Source: Ambrosia x helenae (taxonomy: Eukaryota > Streptophyta > Magnoliopsida > Asterales > Asteraceae). Taken from it: 64,000 bases of DNA. The stretch spans positions 31,691,651 through 31,755,650 of the forward strand of contig CM061228.1 in assembly GCA_030844895.1 (NCBI GenBank). Direction: 5' to 3'. The notes beneath the pieces are model-generated. The model searched no databases, was not told the origin of the DNA, and saw nothing but the letters and a program-made list of their open reading frames with translations. The position numbers and the translations under genes were made by a program. Positions 1 through 10,826 of this stretch are shown here, piece after piece. Positions within the stretch are counted from its first letter, which is position 1. Each line of letters starts with the position of its first letter.

Positions 1-830
1 TCCCGAAATTGATATGGAATAAACTTTGGAAAAATTCAATAGTCGGCATGGTTAATCTCTAAAGAAAAGCAAGGGACTAGAATAGTAGAGTATGTAATTT
101 TTAAAGGATCAAAGTGATAGGATAAATGTGTAAGTTGTAACAAATGATGGGAATTGGAGTATATGGTACAAGACTTCAAGTTTCAAGATGACACAATCAA
201 AGAGTTTTAGATGGAACCATTATGTTGACCGGATCTAGTTAATAGAAAGACTTACTATAAAAACAAGGGTTAGTCCTGAGTTCGATTCTCAGTCTCATTT
301 TCGATCCACCATTAGAGTTTATATACAGGGTGTACCGCAGCTAACCCACCACGCCTTTGGTGTTTCGAAAGCGTACTGAACATCAACCAGTTAACCTAAA
401 TAGAATTTCACACCACCTTAACGTACCTGTAAATTCATGATTACGTTCCGGACCACAATCATCAATTTACCTTACATTAGGGTACTATGTCTTTCTATGA
501 TCCTGATATATAACAACACATTTAAAGTAAAATAAGTTTCACAAAATAATGATGCATCTATGTGGCTGTGAAGACAAACACATTGGGTCACAATGGTTTA
601 TTAACACAGTAATGTGGCAATGCGACTATGAAAACCAACACGTTGGGTTACAACGCGTCGTTAACACAATAATGAGACTAATGTAATAATGAAAACAAAC
701 ATGTTTGGTTATAACAGCTTGCAAGCATATGAAAAGTTTAAGTATGTGCTACAACCCAAATAGGGAGCCCACTGAGTAAGATGTTTGTACATAGTATACA
801 TAAATGAGTCCAATTGATGAGCAGGCAAGA

Positions 831-1030
831 AAAGCCTCTACCAATCATGGAGTAAGAACCTCTACCGATTGTTGAGCAGGTACGATGGCCTCTACCAGTC
901 GTTGAGCAGGTTATTAGAACCTCTATCGACTGTTGAGTAGGCATGATGACCTCTACCAATCGTTGAGTAGGTTATTAGGTACTCCACTGACTATTGAGCA
1001 GGTAATTCGTCATCTACCAGTTGTTGAGTG
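831..1030. repeat. Degenerate minisatellite inside element E
   Basis: About six imperfect units of roughly 30-34 bp, each built on CCTCTACCAATCGTTGAGTAGG-like wording, follow one another. The same class of repeat lies at 29020-29210 in element C. On the minus strand it gives a Gly-Arg-Gly/Ser-Thr-rich repeat frame that I do not regard as coding. Confidence 0.7.
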
Positions 1031-2516
1031 GATAAATGTAGCACATGTAACAAAACAATTTTTTTTTATAGTTCAACACGTATGTTGCAAATTGATAATA
1101 CACACATATAAGAAAGTTTGTAAATGCAACAAGTATCAAGTATAGAATGTGACTTGTAGTTGAGTTGCCCTAGACAAGGTTAATATGCCTAGGTGTGGTT
1201 TCACTAGTTGATGGTTATTGCAAATAGTTCATATTAGTTATCCATGTTTTCAAGTATCATGAATAATTAACTATGCAAATAGAATAGGTAATCAAATTCT
1301 CATGTATCAAGAAGAATCAAGTTTCACGCAACAAACAATCATTATATGATTAAGAATCGGGGATCAAGTTTTCAATAGTTTGGTTATCATGGAAATCAAA
1401 TCCATCTTTGAAAAGGCAAAGAATATGTGCCTAATCATTAAGAGGATGATGAAAACCCTTAGTATAATCAAGGTTGTAAAGAATAGTGAATGTAAAAATA
1501 GTTGATGAATGGTTTAGCTTATAGGTTAAGAAAAGGAATATAGTAGTCATTTTTGTGAGAAAGTAGGGATGTGGATACCGAACGGTGTGATCCGAATAGG
1601 ATTTTGTTCTTTGTTTAAAGTTGATTTTAAATGCAGTTTTTGGTTTCAAAATTTTAACTGAGCATCTGCTATGAAACCTTTATAATTTGTTTGGAAAACA
1701 TTTTGGTTAATATCTTTGTGTAAATAAGTAAATTTAAAACATCAAATTCATTTTAAAAGGGGTAGGTTTGTAAAACTGGATGAGATCTTTGTTAAAATAA
1801 TGGTTGTTACAGAACAGGTGAAGATTTCATTGAAAACAGCAATTTGCTAATTTTGGAAACAGGGTATATACTATACAAAGATTATTGTGGGAATATTAGT
1901 AGTCAAATCAATAACTTTTTAAAACAATAGGGTTAAAACATTTGTAGCTTAAGTTTTCAAACAAGAAATCACAAGAAGTAATAAGGTCGTAATGTATATG
2001 TAAATGTTTATGTGACAGGAAAGTTCATAAGGTTTAGAGCAAGGCTAGAAATAGTAAAACATATGTGACATAAGGGATCCTTGCAAAGAGAAGCAGGTTC
2101 GTGATAGACACAAGGATCATGAAACTCAGACTGGGTGATATCAACAAGCAGGGGAATGGATTTTCTAACTCAGTTTTAAACAGAAAGTATAGAGCTAAGA
2201 TGAAGTTTCGTAAAATAAATTTGAGCTCAATCCTTTGAAGGAAATGAAAATCGAGGAAGTAGCCACTAAGCCTAGGAATAAAGTCTTCAGCAGATTCCTT
2301 TTCGGGATGATGCATTGTAGTTCAACCGTGCATAAGGTTGAAGGTTCTTAGCGTGAGGAAAGAGAGTCAAAGAAAGGAGCAAGAAGCAAGATAAGAAGAC
2401 ACAAGATGGATTAGAGAAACACAAACAAATAGCAAGCAAGAAATAGGCCACTCATGTTGGACTCTTTAGGTTATAGTCTAGGTCATGTGTCTAATAACCT
2501 AATTCCCAATAACCAT

Positions 2517-2529
2517 GGCTCTGATACCA
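2517..2529 (-). other. Primer-binding site of element E
   Basis: On the minus strand this reads TGGTATCAGAGCC, the usual sequence complementary to the 3' end of plant initiator-Met tRNA. It lies three bases from the LTR end at 2533, which fixes the minus orientation of E. Confidence 0.85.
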
Positions 2530-3761
2530 ATCTATAACACCCCAACCGATGGCGGAAACATCGGGGTGCCACGTAGTGACGATTGCTCAATAGCTCATGG
2601 TGACTAATAAATGTTTCAATTAAATTACAAACATTACATACAAATCAAATAGGTCCAAACAACAATAACAAGTTTAATTTAATTGAATCTAAGGCATCAA
2701 CTCCTATGTGATCCACAAGAAAATGCTAAAACTTCCAACCAACTGAATACCTAAAACATGTTAAGTTTAGAAAAATGGAGGGGGTCAACTATAAATAGTT
2801 GGTGAGAATACATAAGTTTTAAATAAAATAGTGGGAAAAATTCATGTAGCAATCACTGTGACAAAGAATTAATCAAAGATAGTACGCGTGAACATGATCT
2901 ACTGGTAGCTCAAGTCATTGTTTTGTACAATCAACCCTTGTGTCGACTGAGACCTAACTCGCAAGTAAGTTAAATGTTGTTACTGTTTCGATCATCCGTG
3001 AATTTATGCGGGGGATGGGCTTGCCAGACCTATAGCGCTATAATCTACACAGGCGGCTTGATCAAAGTTAATGAATCTACTGAGGCAGACTATATATACC
3101 ACAACCAGTTCACAAGTATGTGAGTTTATTGTATGATGCGTAAATGTAATTGCACAAGTTTCAAACATGTTTCACCCCAAAAGATTGAAAACAGTAAAAA
3201 AGTGGGGATATGTAAACTCACCATAGCAAGCAAATAAGTAACCACAACGCAACGAACAGCTAGTAATATGATTCAGGAGGAATCAACTTAGATGATACAA
3301 ACAAAATCTAAGGATACGAAAACCTTAAAAGTCTAAGATTTCTAGATCGATCGATTAGGGTTTCCTATTTTTTGGGAAAGACTCTTTTATGTTAATGGTT
3401 TAGTTAAAATATAATAATAATATTTAAAATATTATTATTATTACAAGGACTAATAGATATAACTCTTGAAAGTATGAAAAATATTTTCTATAAATTATTT
3501 CCTATTTATTTTGTATTTAAAACATTTATTTACACAAAAGATTAAAGGATAAAATATAAAAAGTATATACTTTTTTTCTCAAAAATTTTATATCTTTGAT
3601 CGATTAGATTAGAAATAATTTTAGAACAATTTTGGCTTTTGAATCGTTAAAAACAGAATTTATATGAATTAGTTATGAATAAAACAAGATTTATATTATT
3701 ATTTTGTATTAAATAACAATTAATATATATAAAATAATTTAGTTTCAAAAATATTAGTGTT

Positions 3762-3835
3762 GAACCGGTCACTCACAAGATTCGAACTCGGGACCTTTGA
3801 GTTGAAAACCAACGGACCAACCAACTGATCTACCT
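3762..3835 (-). other. tRNA-like Pol III box module 1 in LTR E
   Basis: On the minus strand there is an A-box-like TAGATCAGTTGG followed about 33 nt later by a B-box-like GTTCGAATC, the spacing of a tRNA gene. No complete acceptor stem is evident, so I call it a tRNA-derived relic and not a working tRNA gene. Confidence 0.4.
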
Positions 3836-3921
3836 AATCAGTTGGTTGTTAAACCAGTTACAACGTTAATAAACAAGTTTATATAGATTCAGATTTTTTT
3901 TTTTAAAATAACAATAATGAA

Positions 3922-3998
3922 GTGGGGCTCTCCAGGTTCGAACCGGGGACCTCAAACTTAATATCAACAGCAGCAACCAACTGAGCTATGAGTTCACT
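3922..3998 (-). other. tRNA-like Pol III box module 2 in LTR E
   Basis: On the minus strand: A-box TAGCTCAGTTGG, then B-box GGTTCGAACC at tRNA-like spacing, with a partly pairing T-arm. The 3' acceptor-like end GAGCCCCA has no fully matching 5' partner. It is a tRNA pseudogene or the head of a SINE-like sequence, about 160 bp from module 1. Confidence 0.45.
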
Positions 3999-4847
3999 TG
4001 CTGTAAATCCTGAAAATAAGTTTATAACCTTTAACGCGCTGCAACCTTTCTTCCCCAAAATATATCATACAGCAACCCGATTAGAAACCCACAAATCCCA
4101 TCGATTCACAAGCCGATTATCAGATTAAACTTGGGAGTTTTATTATTTAACTTTAGGCGACCATATGGACTTAAGTAATTAAAATTATACGAACCTGAAA
4201 GCTAGGATTTAAGCGAGTATAGAATCGATAATTAAAAGCTCGAGTCACGACCTCTAGATGAATGATCGGAAGGATTCCCTTGAGGGCTGTTATAGGTGAA
4301 TAGATTTTGAGTATAGAGGTGTAATCCAATTGGGAATTGATTAAGGATAAGGGTCGATTGAGATTTTAGAGCTTATCTATTTATTTGATTTGAATAAATA
4401 AATAGATAGATAAAGATGTGACACCCGGCACGTTTAGGTTAACATTTTATAAAACAAATAAGTCTATCTTAGCGAAAAACGTTTTCAAACATACTTAACT
4501 AGGTCAGTTGAGTCGTTATGATGGTTCCGGGAATCATCGGGAGTCGTTACAATGATCCACGGGATCATTGGGAGTCGGTCCATAACCATGGGAACACGGA
4601 TGGGTGATTTGTAGAATCGTCGGGTTTAACGCACACACGTAAATCTCGACACCCGGGAATTGGTGCACGGATGGGAACGTGTTAGTTATCATGCATTATG
4701 TGCTTACAATCATTATGTGACTTGCCGGTATGTGAATACGTGTTTATATGTGTTAAAATAGTGATTTCGCGTAATTGCATGACATTATAGGTGATTACGC
4801 GTAATCACCAATAGTATAGGCAATTAGCATCCTAATCACGTGTAGCA

Positions 4848-4923
4848 ACATGTCTTATAGCATCCTAATCACGTGTAGCAACATGTCTTATAGCATTCTA
4901 ATCACGTGTTGCAACATGTCTTA
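4848..4923. repeat. 33-bp tandem repeat in 5' LTR of A
   Basis: Nearly three copies of a 33-bp unit beginning GCATCCTAATCACGTGTAGC. The same array is at about 10404-10505 in the 3' LTR. Confidence 0.8.
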
Positions 4924-5040
4924 TATCATCCTAATCGCCAGTATAAATGGCGAGTAGAAGAACCTTTGGGGCGATTAGAATCCCTAATCGCCAGTAACAG
5001 CCCGTACTCGCCTGAACTGCTTATGACGACTAAAAATGCC

Positions 5041-5048
5041 TATAAATA
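5041..5048 (+). promoter_or_regulatory. TATA box of 5' LTR, element A
   Basis: TATAAATA in a context conserved in all four complete family-1 LTRs here (10644, 23878 and 36117). It is the best promoter candidate of the family and implies transcription starting near 5070. Confidence 0.6.
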
Positions 5049-6519
5049 CCACCCTTATGTTTCAAAACATCATTTGTGAAACCCTAATACACCCCAAAGC
5101 CACCCCATACCATATTCAACCTCTGAACCACGTTTTTTATCAAGAAATCACATATCCAAGCTTTACACGTCATAATCTAATCATTTCAAGGTGTGTTCTT
5201 CATCCCAAAACTTTATAATGATATTGTTTTGATCCCTAAAGGTCCAGACCTGATTTATAATCATTTGTGTCTTTGAAAACTCATTAAAATCAGTTTCAAA
5301 ACAAACCCAAACCTCTATACTTGTTATATGTGATGTATTCATGCAAGATAGGATTTTTATCGTTTAAACATGATTGTTCTTGTGTTATTATTGTGTTTCT
5401 GATCTAAATGAGTTAATATGATGATAACCTAGGAGTTTGAAGGTTCATAGGTGTGTAATATTGATATTAGGCGTTTTGACCTGTTTGAATGATTATGGTG
5501 GATTGATGATGATTTGTTGTGTTTTGTTGATTGTTTAAGATTAGGGTTTACTCTAGGATGATGCTAGAACAGTAGGATAATGTCGGACAATGTCGTTATG
5601 TGATGAAATCTGGATATTTGCTATTTAGGGTAAGCTTTGCATGTTGATGTGTTACTTACATGCTAGTTATGCTATTTTGGGAAACCGCATGCATTCGGGA
5701 CGGCTAGGGTGATGATAAATTAGTGGTTTTTGCTTGAAATAGTTGGGTCAATGTTTTGGGTTGGATATTGGGTGTTTACACATGTTTAGGATCTGATTTG
5801 GAGGGTTAAACGCGCAAAAAGTCGGAACAGAACAGTACTAGCGATTAGAAGTCCCTAATCGCCTATAATATAGGCGATTGGCCCCTAATCGCCTATAATA
5901 TAGGCGATTGGGAGCCCAATCACCATTATTACTAGTGATTACAATTCTATTCACTAGTTTGACTCTACTAATCACCTGTTGAGTTTTCCTAATCACATGT
6001 TTGATTCCTAATCGCGTGTATTGCTGTCATATGTGCATTTTAACATCCTGAAACACGGATTGACACCTAGGAACATGTTAGGAACCCCGTAACATGTCTA
6101 ATAACTTAGTAACATGTGTTCGGACTTATTTATGCGTTAATTGGGCGTTATGCTAGATAGGGTGCATATTTGCGCATGCTAAGTGTTTAATTGCATAATT
6201 TGCATGATATCTTGTATGTGGCTAACACGTGGGATGTCATGTCACCAATGGGATGTCGTGATTTGTCTGGTTGGTCGGATTAACGTTTAAACATGTTTTC
6301 AACATACACGGTCACGGTCTGGACAACTTGGGGACTGATTAGCCTTCGGGTTAGTAGTCATCACACTTATGTAAACTCATTGATAGGTCGCCACTAGTAG
6401 GGACTATCACACACGTATCGAATTTCTATATTACTGAGGACGCACTCTAAGGTGAGTTCACGGCCCCACTTTTTACTGGTTTTGCTTTCGGGGAGAAAAA
6501 ATGCTGGGTACTTGTATTC

Positions 6520-6760
6520 ATTAAAGGTGTGTCAACACACGTTTTCATATTCATAAAAGGTGTGTCAACTTACGTTTTCGTATTCATAAAAGGTGTGTTA
6601 ACTTACGTTTTCGTATTCATAAAAGGGGTGTTAACTTACGTTTTCGTATTCATAAAAGGTGTGTTAACTTACGTTTTCGTATTCATAAAAGGTGTGTCAA
6701 CTTACGTTTTCATATTCATAAAAGGTGTGTCATATCACGTTTTGGTATTCATAAAACCTA
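6520..6760. repeat. 33-bp minisatellite in 5' LTR of A (7 units)
   Basis: Seven units based on GTATTCATAAAAGGTGTGTT plus 13 more bases. Because 33 is divisible by three, the array stays open in one frame as an 11-residue repeat (KGVLTYVFVFI type). The 3' LTR copy has five units, a two-unit difference between LTRs that were identical at insertion. Confidence 0.85.
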
Positions 6761-7334
6761 TGATTTTCTAAGTACTCGTATTGGTAAAGCTTACAAGGTA
6801 GTCGTTGGTTATATGGTATTACGTACTGGTATTCTTGAATTCTTTATGTGTTGGGGTATTCTTTTGTGTTGCTATACGATTCGTTAAAGTCCTGGGGAAA
6901 ACCATGAATGTGCAGTGGTTGCACAACGGGGGAAATGTGGATAGATCTATTTGGGCGTGACCGTCCCCACTCGTCGACTGGAGGTCGGACGGGTGCATGT
7001 TGTCTCTTGCGGTATTCTTGTATTCTTGTATTCATGTATTCGGGCAGGTGTATTCATGTATTCTTGTATTCATGTATTCGTAGTAGTGACAGGTGTTCAT
7101 CTGGTTGGTATGCATGTGGCCTAGTTTGGCCAAGGGTATTCTTTGAAACTTTTGGAGTCATTTTACTTAAAAACCTGTGAACTCACCGGCATTATTTGCT
7201 GATATTTTTAGCATGTTTGTTTCAGGTCGTTGAGGTAGCAGCATATCATAGGCGCACGGAGTCTCACGGCGTCTAGGATCCACATGCATTTTGTTTAGCA
7301 TTTTTAGACTTTCGTACTTTTGCTGTCGTGTTGT

Positions 7335-7340
7335 AATAAA
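7335..7340 (+). terminator. Poly(A) signal of 5' LTR, element A
   Basis: AATAAA about 165 bp before the LTR end, conserved at 14396, 25794 and 38017 in the other complete LTRs. Confidence 0.5.
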
Positions 7341-7507
7341 GTTTTACGCTTCCGCAGCGATGGATTATTTATGAAAAACCTAATGGTTTACTTATGTGAT
7401 TTTTACGTATCATATAGTGTCGTTTATTGTGACCGTTGACTTAGATCCTGGTTTGTCACGCGCCTCGTTGTAAATCCCCGCACGTGGAATTTGAGGGTGT
7501 GACAGAT

Positions 7508-7520
7508 TGGTATCAGAGCC
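7508..7520 (+). other. Primer-binding site of element A
   Basis: TGGTATCAGAGCC starting four bases after the 5' LTR end; complementary to the initiator-Met tRNA 3' end. Confidence 0.85.
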
Positions 7521-8173
7521 AATGGTTATAGTGAACTAGGACTGCATGTAGAGTCTAGTCTATAGCCGAGTATCACACACGTTAGACGGTCACACATAGT
7601 GGCGAGTCATGTCATTTAGTAAACATACTAATCTTGTCGGGTTGTCGGTGTCCTCGTCACACAGTATCGTATTATCTATCTTTGGACTATTTCCCCACTC
7701 ATTCTATCTTCTTCTTCGGGTTTGAAGATGAAGAGGCTTATCGCTTATGCTTGGCAGTAGTGTACATTGGAGTGGCTTCGGCGCATTCTTGAGATTTTTC
7801 CGGGATTTGGATATCTCCCCTCTATGCTCTAATGTACATACTTGCCTACACACACCCTATCCTGCACTAGTACTTGTCATAGTACCCCCTGAGTGATTAT
7901 TCACTTTGGGGACCTTCGTGCGATAACGGTTTCTTTTAAGGATGTGGGTGTCGGGTGATTAGAAGTTCTAGCTAGAAGCACGCCTAGAGGACCATGTAGA
8001 GCGATTTGTTGTTTCGGGTGCACACGAAATCATAAATCAAAATGCATGAAAATCTTGGTGGACTTCGAGTCCGGACAGATGATCATGCTGGAACCCCGTT
8101 CTAAATTCGTTTGGTCAGTAGTAGTTTGATCTAGTAGTGGTGCTGAGTATCTCGTTTCGTGTTTTGGCAGAAC
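7521..8173 (+). other. Untranslated leader of element A
   Basis: About 650 bp between primer-binding site and gag start. No coding signal. It is homologous to 25979-26615 in element B, including a conserved GGACCATGTAGAGCGA stretch. Confidence 0.6.
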
Positions 8174-9627
8174 ATGTCTGGTCGCGCTGGGGGACGTCGT
8201 GGTGGTCGTGTTGGTGGTCGGAATGGCGATGGACGTAATGGGGGTCGAGGCAACATTAGTATGACCCAGGCTGAGCTGAACAGCCTGATTCAGGAGCATG
8301 TGGCAGCTGCTATTGCTGCACACCAGGCCGCCCAGCAGGGCCATGGTGGTAATTTAATTACCCCTACCCTCATTCCTTATCTTTTATTGTGTAGTGTTCA
8401 TTTTTGTGATCCGTGTTGCTTGTTGTATCAGGGAATGCTTTTCATCCTCCACCACCTCCACCTCCTCCAGTCCATCGTACTTACAAGATGTTCCAGGACT
8501 GCAAGCCCCATATCTTCAGTGGGACTAAGGGAGCTGTGGGACTACTTCGTTGGTTGGAGAAGGTCAACTCCGCTTTCTCCATGTGTAACTGCCCTGAGGA
8601 GTATCATGTGAAGTATGCTTCAGGGACATTCGAGGGACGTACCTTGACTTGGTGGAATTCAACGGTGCAGACTATTGGTTTACTTGAGGCCCATGCGTTG
8701 CCATGGACCGAGTTAGTGTATCGCTTGAAGATGGAGTATTGTCCCAGAGATGAAATTAAGAGTTTGGAGCATGAGCTGTGGAATCATCAGATGGTGGGAT
8801 ATGAGGTCGAGGAGTATACCTCTCGTTATCATGAGTTGGCACTTTTGTGCCCGGATTCTGTGACTCCCGAGTATAAGGCTATTGAGTTCTACATTAGTGG
8901 GTTGGTGCCTGAGATTCGCGGGTTGGTGACCGTGAATGATGCTACTACACTTCGGGATACCATTCGGTTGGCTCATAGGCTGACCAAACAGAAGGTTCAG
9001 GAGGGTGTTTTGCCTCCTAAGGGTGCTGTGGTGAAGACCTCTGATGGCAACAAGAGAAAATGGGAGAGCGCGGGGAAAGGTGCAGTTCAGCCTCAGCAGC
9101 AGCCGAAGAAATTTGAGGCTACAGGTTCATCATCTGAGCAGAGACAGGGCAGGTATACTGGGAAGCTGCCTAAGTGTACTCAGTGTGGGTTTCATCATAC
9201 GGGAGACTGTGATAAGTTTCGCTACCATCGCTGTCAGCGGGTTGGACATCATGCTAAGGACTGCAGGGTCACTCTACAGCCACCACCAGCTAAGACTGTT
9301 GCTCTTTCTCCCGCTCGTCAGGAGAGGCAGGGTTGTTACAACTGTGGTAAGGTGGGAAACTTTAAGCGGTACTGCCCGGAGCTGATTCGGGATGAGGCTG
9401 GGGAAAATGGAGGTGCCGGGAACAATGAAGGCGGGGGTCGGAATGCACGTGCTTACATCATCGGTGCGAGGGAGAACATGGAGGATCCTGATACTGTTAC
9501 GGGTGAGTATTCTTTTCTTGATCCTTATTATGCTTGTATTCATTCTCATTCACATTGTTTGGCATTTCGTATTCATCATGTACGTTCAGTCGGGTACTTG
9601 GTTATCATTTTGCATTCATGGGTCTGA
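8174..9627 (+). pseudogene. gag: gag of element A (intron-containing, truncated gag-pol)
   Basis: Encodes the retrotransposon capsid/nucleocapsid protein. Exon 1 (8174-8348) starts at an ATG after GGCAGAAC and gives a Gly/Arg-rich N-terminus. A spliceable 83-nt gap (8349-8431, GT...CAG) joins it in frame to exon 2, which opens with a proline run and then the gag core (CPEEY, TWWNS and EYCPRDE motifs). Near the end lie degenerate zinc knuckles: CTQCGFHHTGDC, a second with Tyr for the first Cys, and CYNCGKVGNFKRYC with Asn in place of His. After DPDTVTG the frame leaves gag-pol homology and stops at 9627; protease and RT are absent. It cannot make a full polyprotein, but could in principle be a gag-only element using pol in trans. 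Confidence 0.8.
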
Positions 9628-9645
9628 TGTGGGTCCTTTGGAGAT

Positions 9646-9715
9646 GCTACTTGGATGGTACCGGTGTGTCATTTATACCGATCACAGTAGTCTCTAGTAG
9701 GCCTTCGATCAGGAG
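9646..9715 (+). pseudogene. RNase H relic of element A
   Basis: About 70 bp aligned by eye with element B near 33664-33735, including TATACCGATCACAGTAGTCTC (YTDHSSL type). This shows that the pol gene was once present and that the deletion removed everything between the protease start and RNase H. Confidence 0.6.
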
Positions 9716-9882
9716 GATTCGTTGTTTTGCATTTAACTGGGGGAAGGGCGGTTCCCCGGCTTGGAGTGTCTGTTGTTATCTTTATTCATTCATGGTTAAC
9801 CCTTCATTTGCACTCTGGGAAACGTTACTTGGGTTAGGTCGACACTCATCACTGTCGAAGAGTGAATCTCGGGGTGAGATTC

Positions 9883-9992
9883 CTTTCAACAGGGGGATGA
9901 TGTGACGACCGGGAAAAAAAAAAATTTTATCGCTTCATTCTCTTTGACGTCGGGAAATTTTCGGAACGAAAATTCTTTCAACAGGGGGATGA
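9883..9992 (+). other. Duplicated polypurine-tract region, element A
   Basis: CAACAGGGGGATGATGTGAC occurs twice, at about 9888-9907 and 9979-9998. The second abuts the 3' LTR and is the working tract. The first is followed by a diverged LTR-like start (TGTGACGACCGGG). Element B has the same arrangement, so it predates the split of the two. Confidence 0.7.
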
Positions 9993-10826
9993 TGTGACAC
10001 CCGGCACGTTTAGGTTAACATTTTATAAAACACATAAGTCTACCTTAGCGAAAAACGTTTTCAAACATACTTAACTAGGTCAGTTGAGTCGTTATGATGG
10101 TTTCGGGAATCATCGGAGTCGTTACAATGATCCATGGGATCATTGGGAGTCGGTCCATAACCATGGGAACACGGATGGGTGATTTGTAGAATCGCCGGGT
10201 TTAACGCACACACGTAAATCTCGAGTCCCAGGAATTGGTGAACGGATGGGAACGTGTTAGTTATCATGCATTATGTGCTTACAATTATTATGTGACTTGC
10301 CGGTATGTGAATACGTGTTTATATGTGTTAAAATAGTGATTTCGCGTAATTGCATGACAATATAGGTGATTACGCGTAATCACCAATAGTATAGGCAATT
10401 AGCATCCTAATCACATGTAGAAACATGTCTTATAGCATCCTAATCACGTGTAGCAACATGTCTTATAGCATTCTAATCACGTGTAGCAACATGTCTTATA
10501 GCATTCTAATCAGTATTAATGGCGAGTAGAAGAACCTTGGGGGCGATTAGGGGCTAATCACTAGTAGTTACTAGCGATTAGAATCCCTAATCGCCAGTAA
10601 CAGCCCGTACTCGCCTGAACTGCTTATGACGACTAAAAACGCCTATAAATACCACCCTTATGTTTCAAAACATCATTTGTTAAACCCTAATACACCCTAA
10701 AGCCACCCCACACCATATTCAACCTCTGAACCACGTTTTTGATCAAGAAATCACATTTTCAAGCTTTACACCTCATAATCTCATCATTTCAAGGTGTGTT
10801 CTTCATCCCAAACCTTTATATTGATA

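Larger units (their letters stand above)
1..2532 (-). mobile_element. Internal region of family-2 LTR retrotransposon E (partial)
   Basis: The element runs leftwards: its primer-binding site and 5' LTR lie to the right, so this is internal sequence read on the minus strand, and its 3' LTR is outside the window. I find no gag or pol motifs in any frame. The block at about 404-475 is nearly identical to 28930-29000 in element C, and both carry related 30-bp-class tandem repeats, so E and C belong to one family. It is probably a non-autonomous derivative. Nothing else is recognisable in this stretch; the short open frames look like chance. Confidence 0.7.
4417..7504 (+). repeat. 5' LTR of element A
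   Basis: Begins TGTGACACCC and ends GGTGTGACA next to a primer-binding site. It contains three 33-bp units at 4848-4923, a TATA box at 5041, mirrored AATCGCC motifs at 5838-5930, seven 33-bp units at 6520-6760, TATTC-rich repeats near 7012-7080 and an AATAAA signal at 7335. Great LTR length is typical of the Tekay/Del chromovirus group. Confidence 0.9.

Noticed and set aside
241..330. Isolated B-box-like GAGTTCGATTCTCAG
   Set aside because: No A box at suitable spacing was seen upstream, so no tRNA or SINE is called.
3922..3998. Functional tRNA gene
   Set aside because: Internal boxes are good but the acceptor stem does not pair fully.
6529..6771. 80-codon repetitive open frame
   Set aside because: It is the 33-bp LTR minisatellite read through; openness follows from unit length divisible by three.
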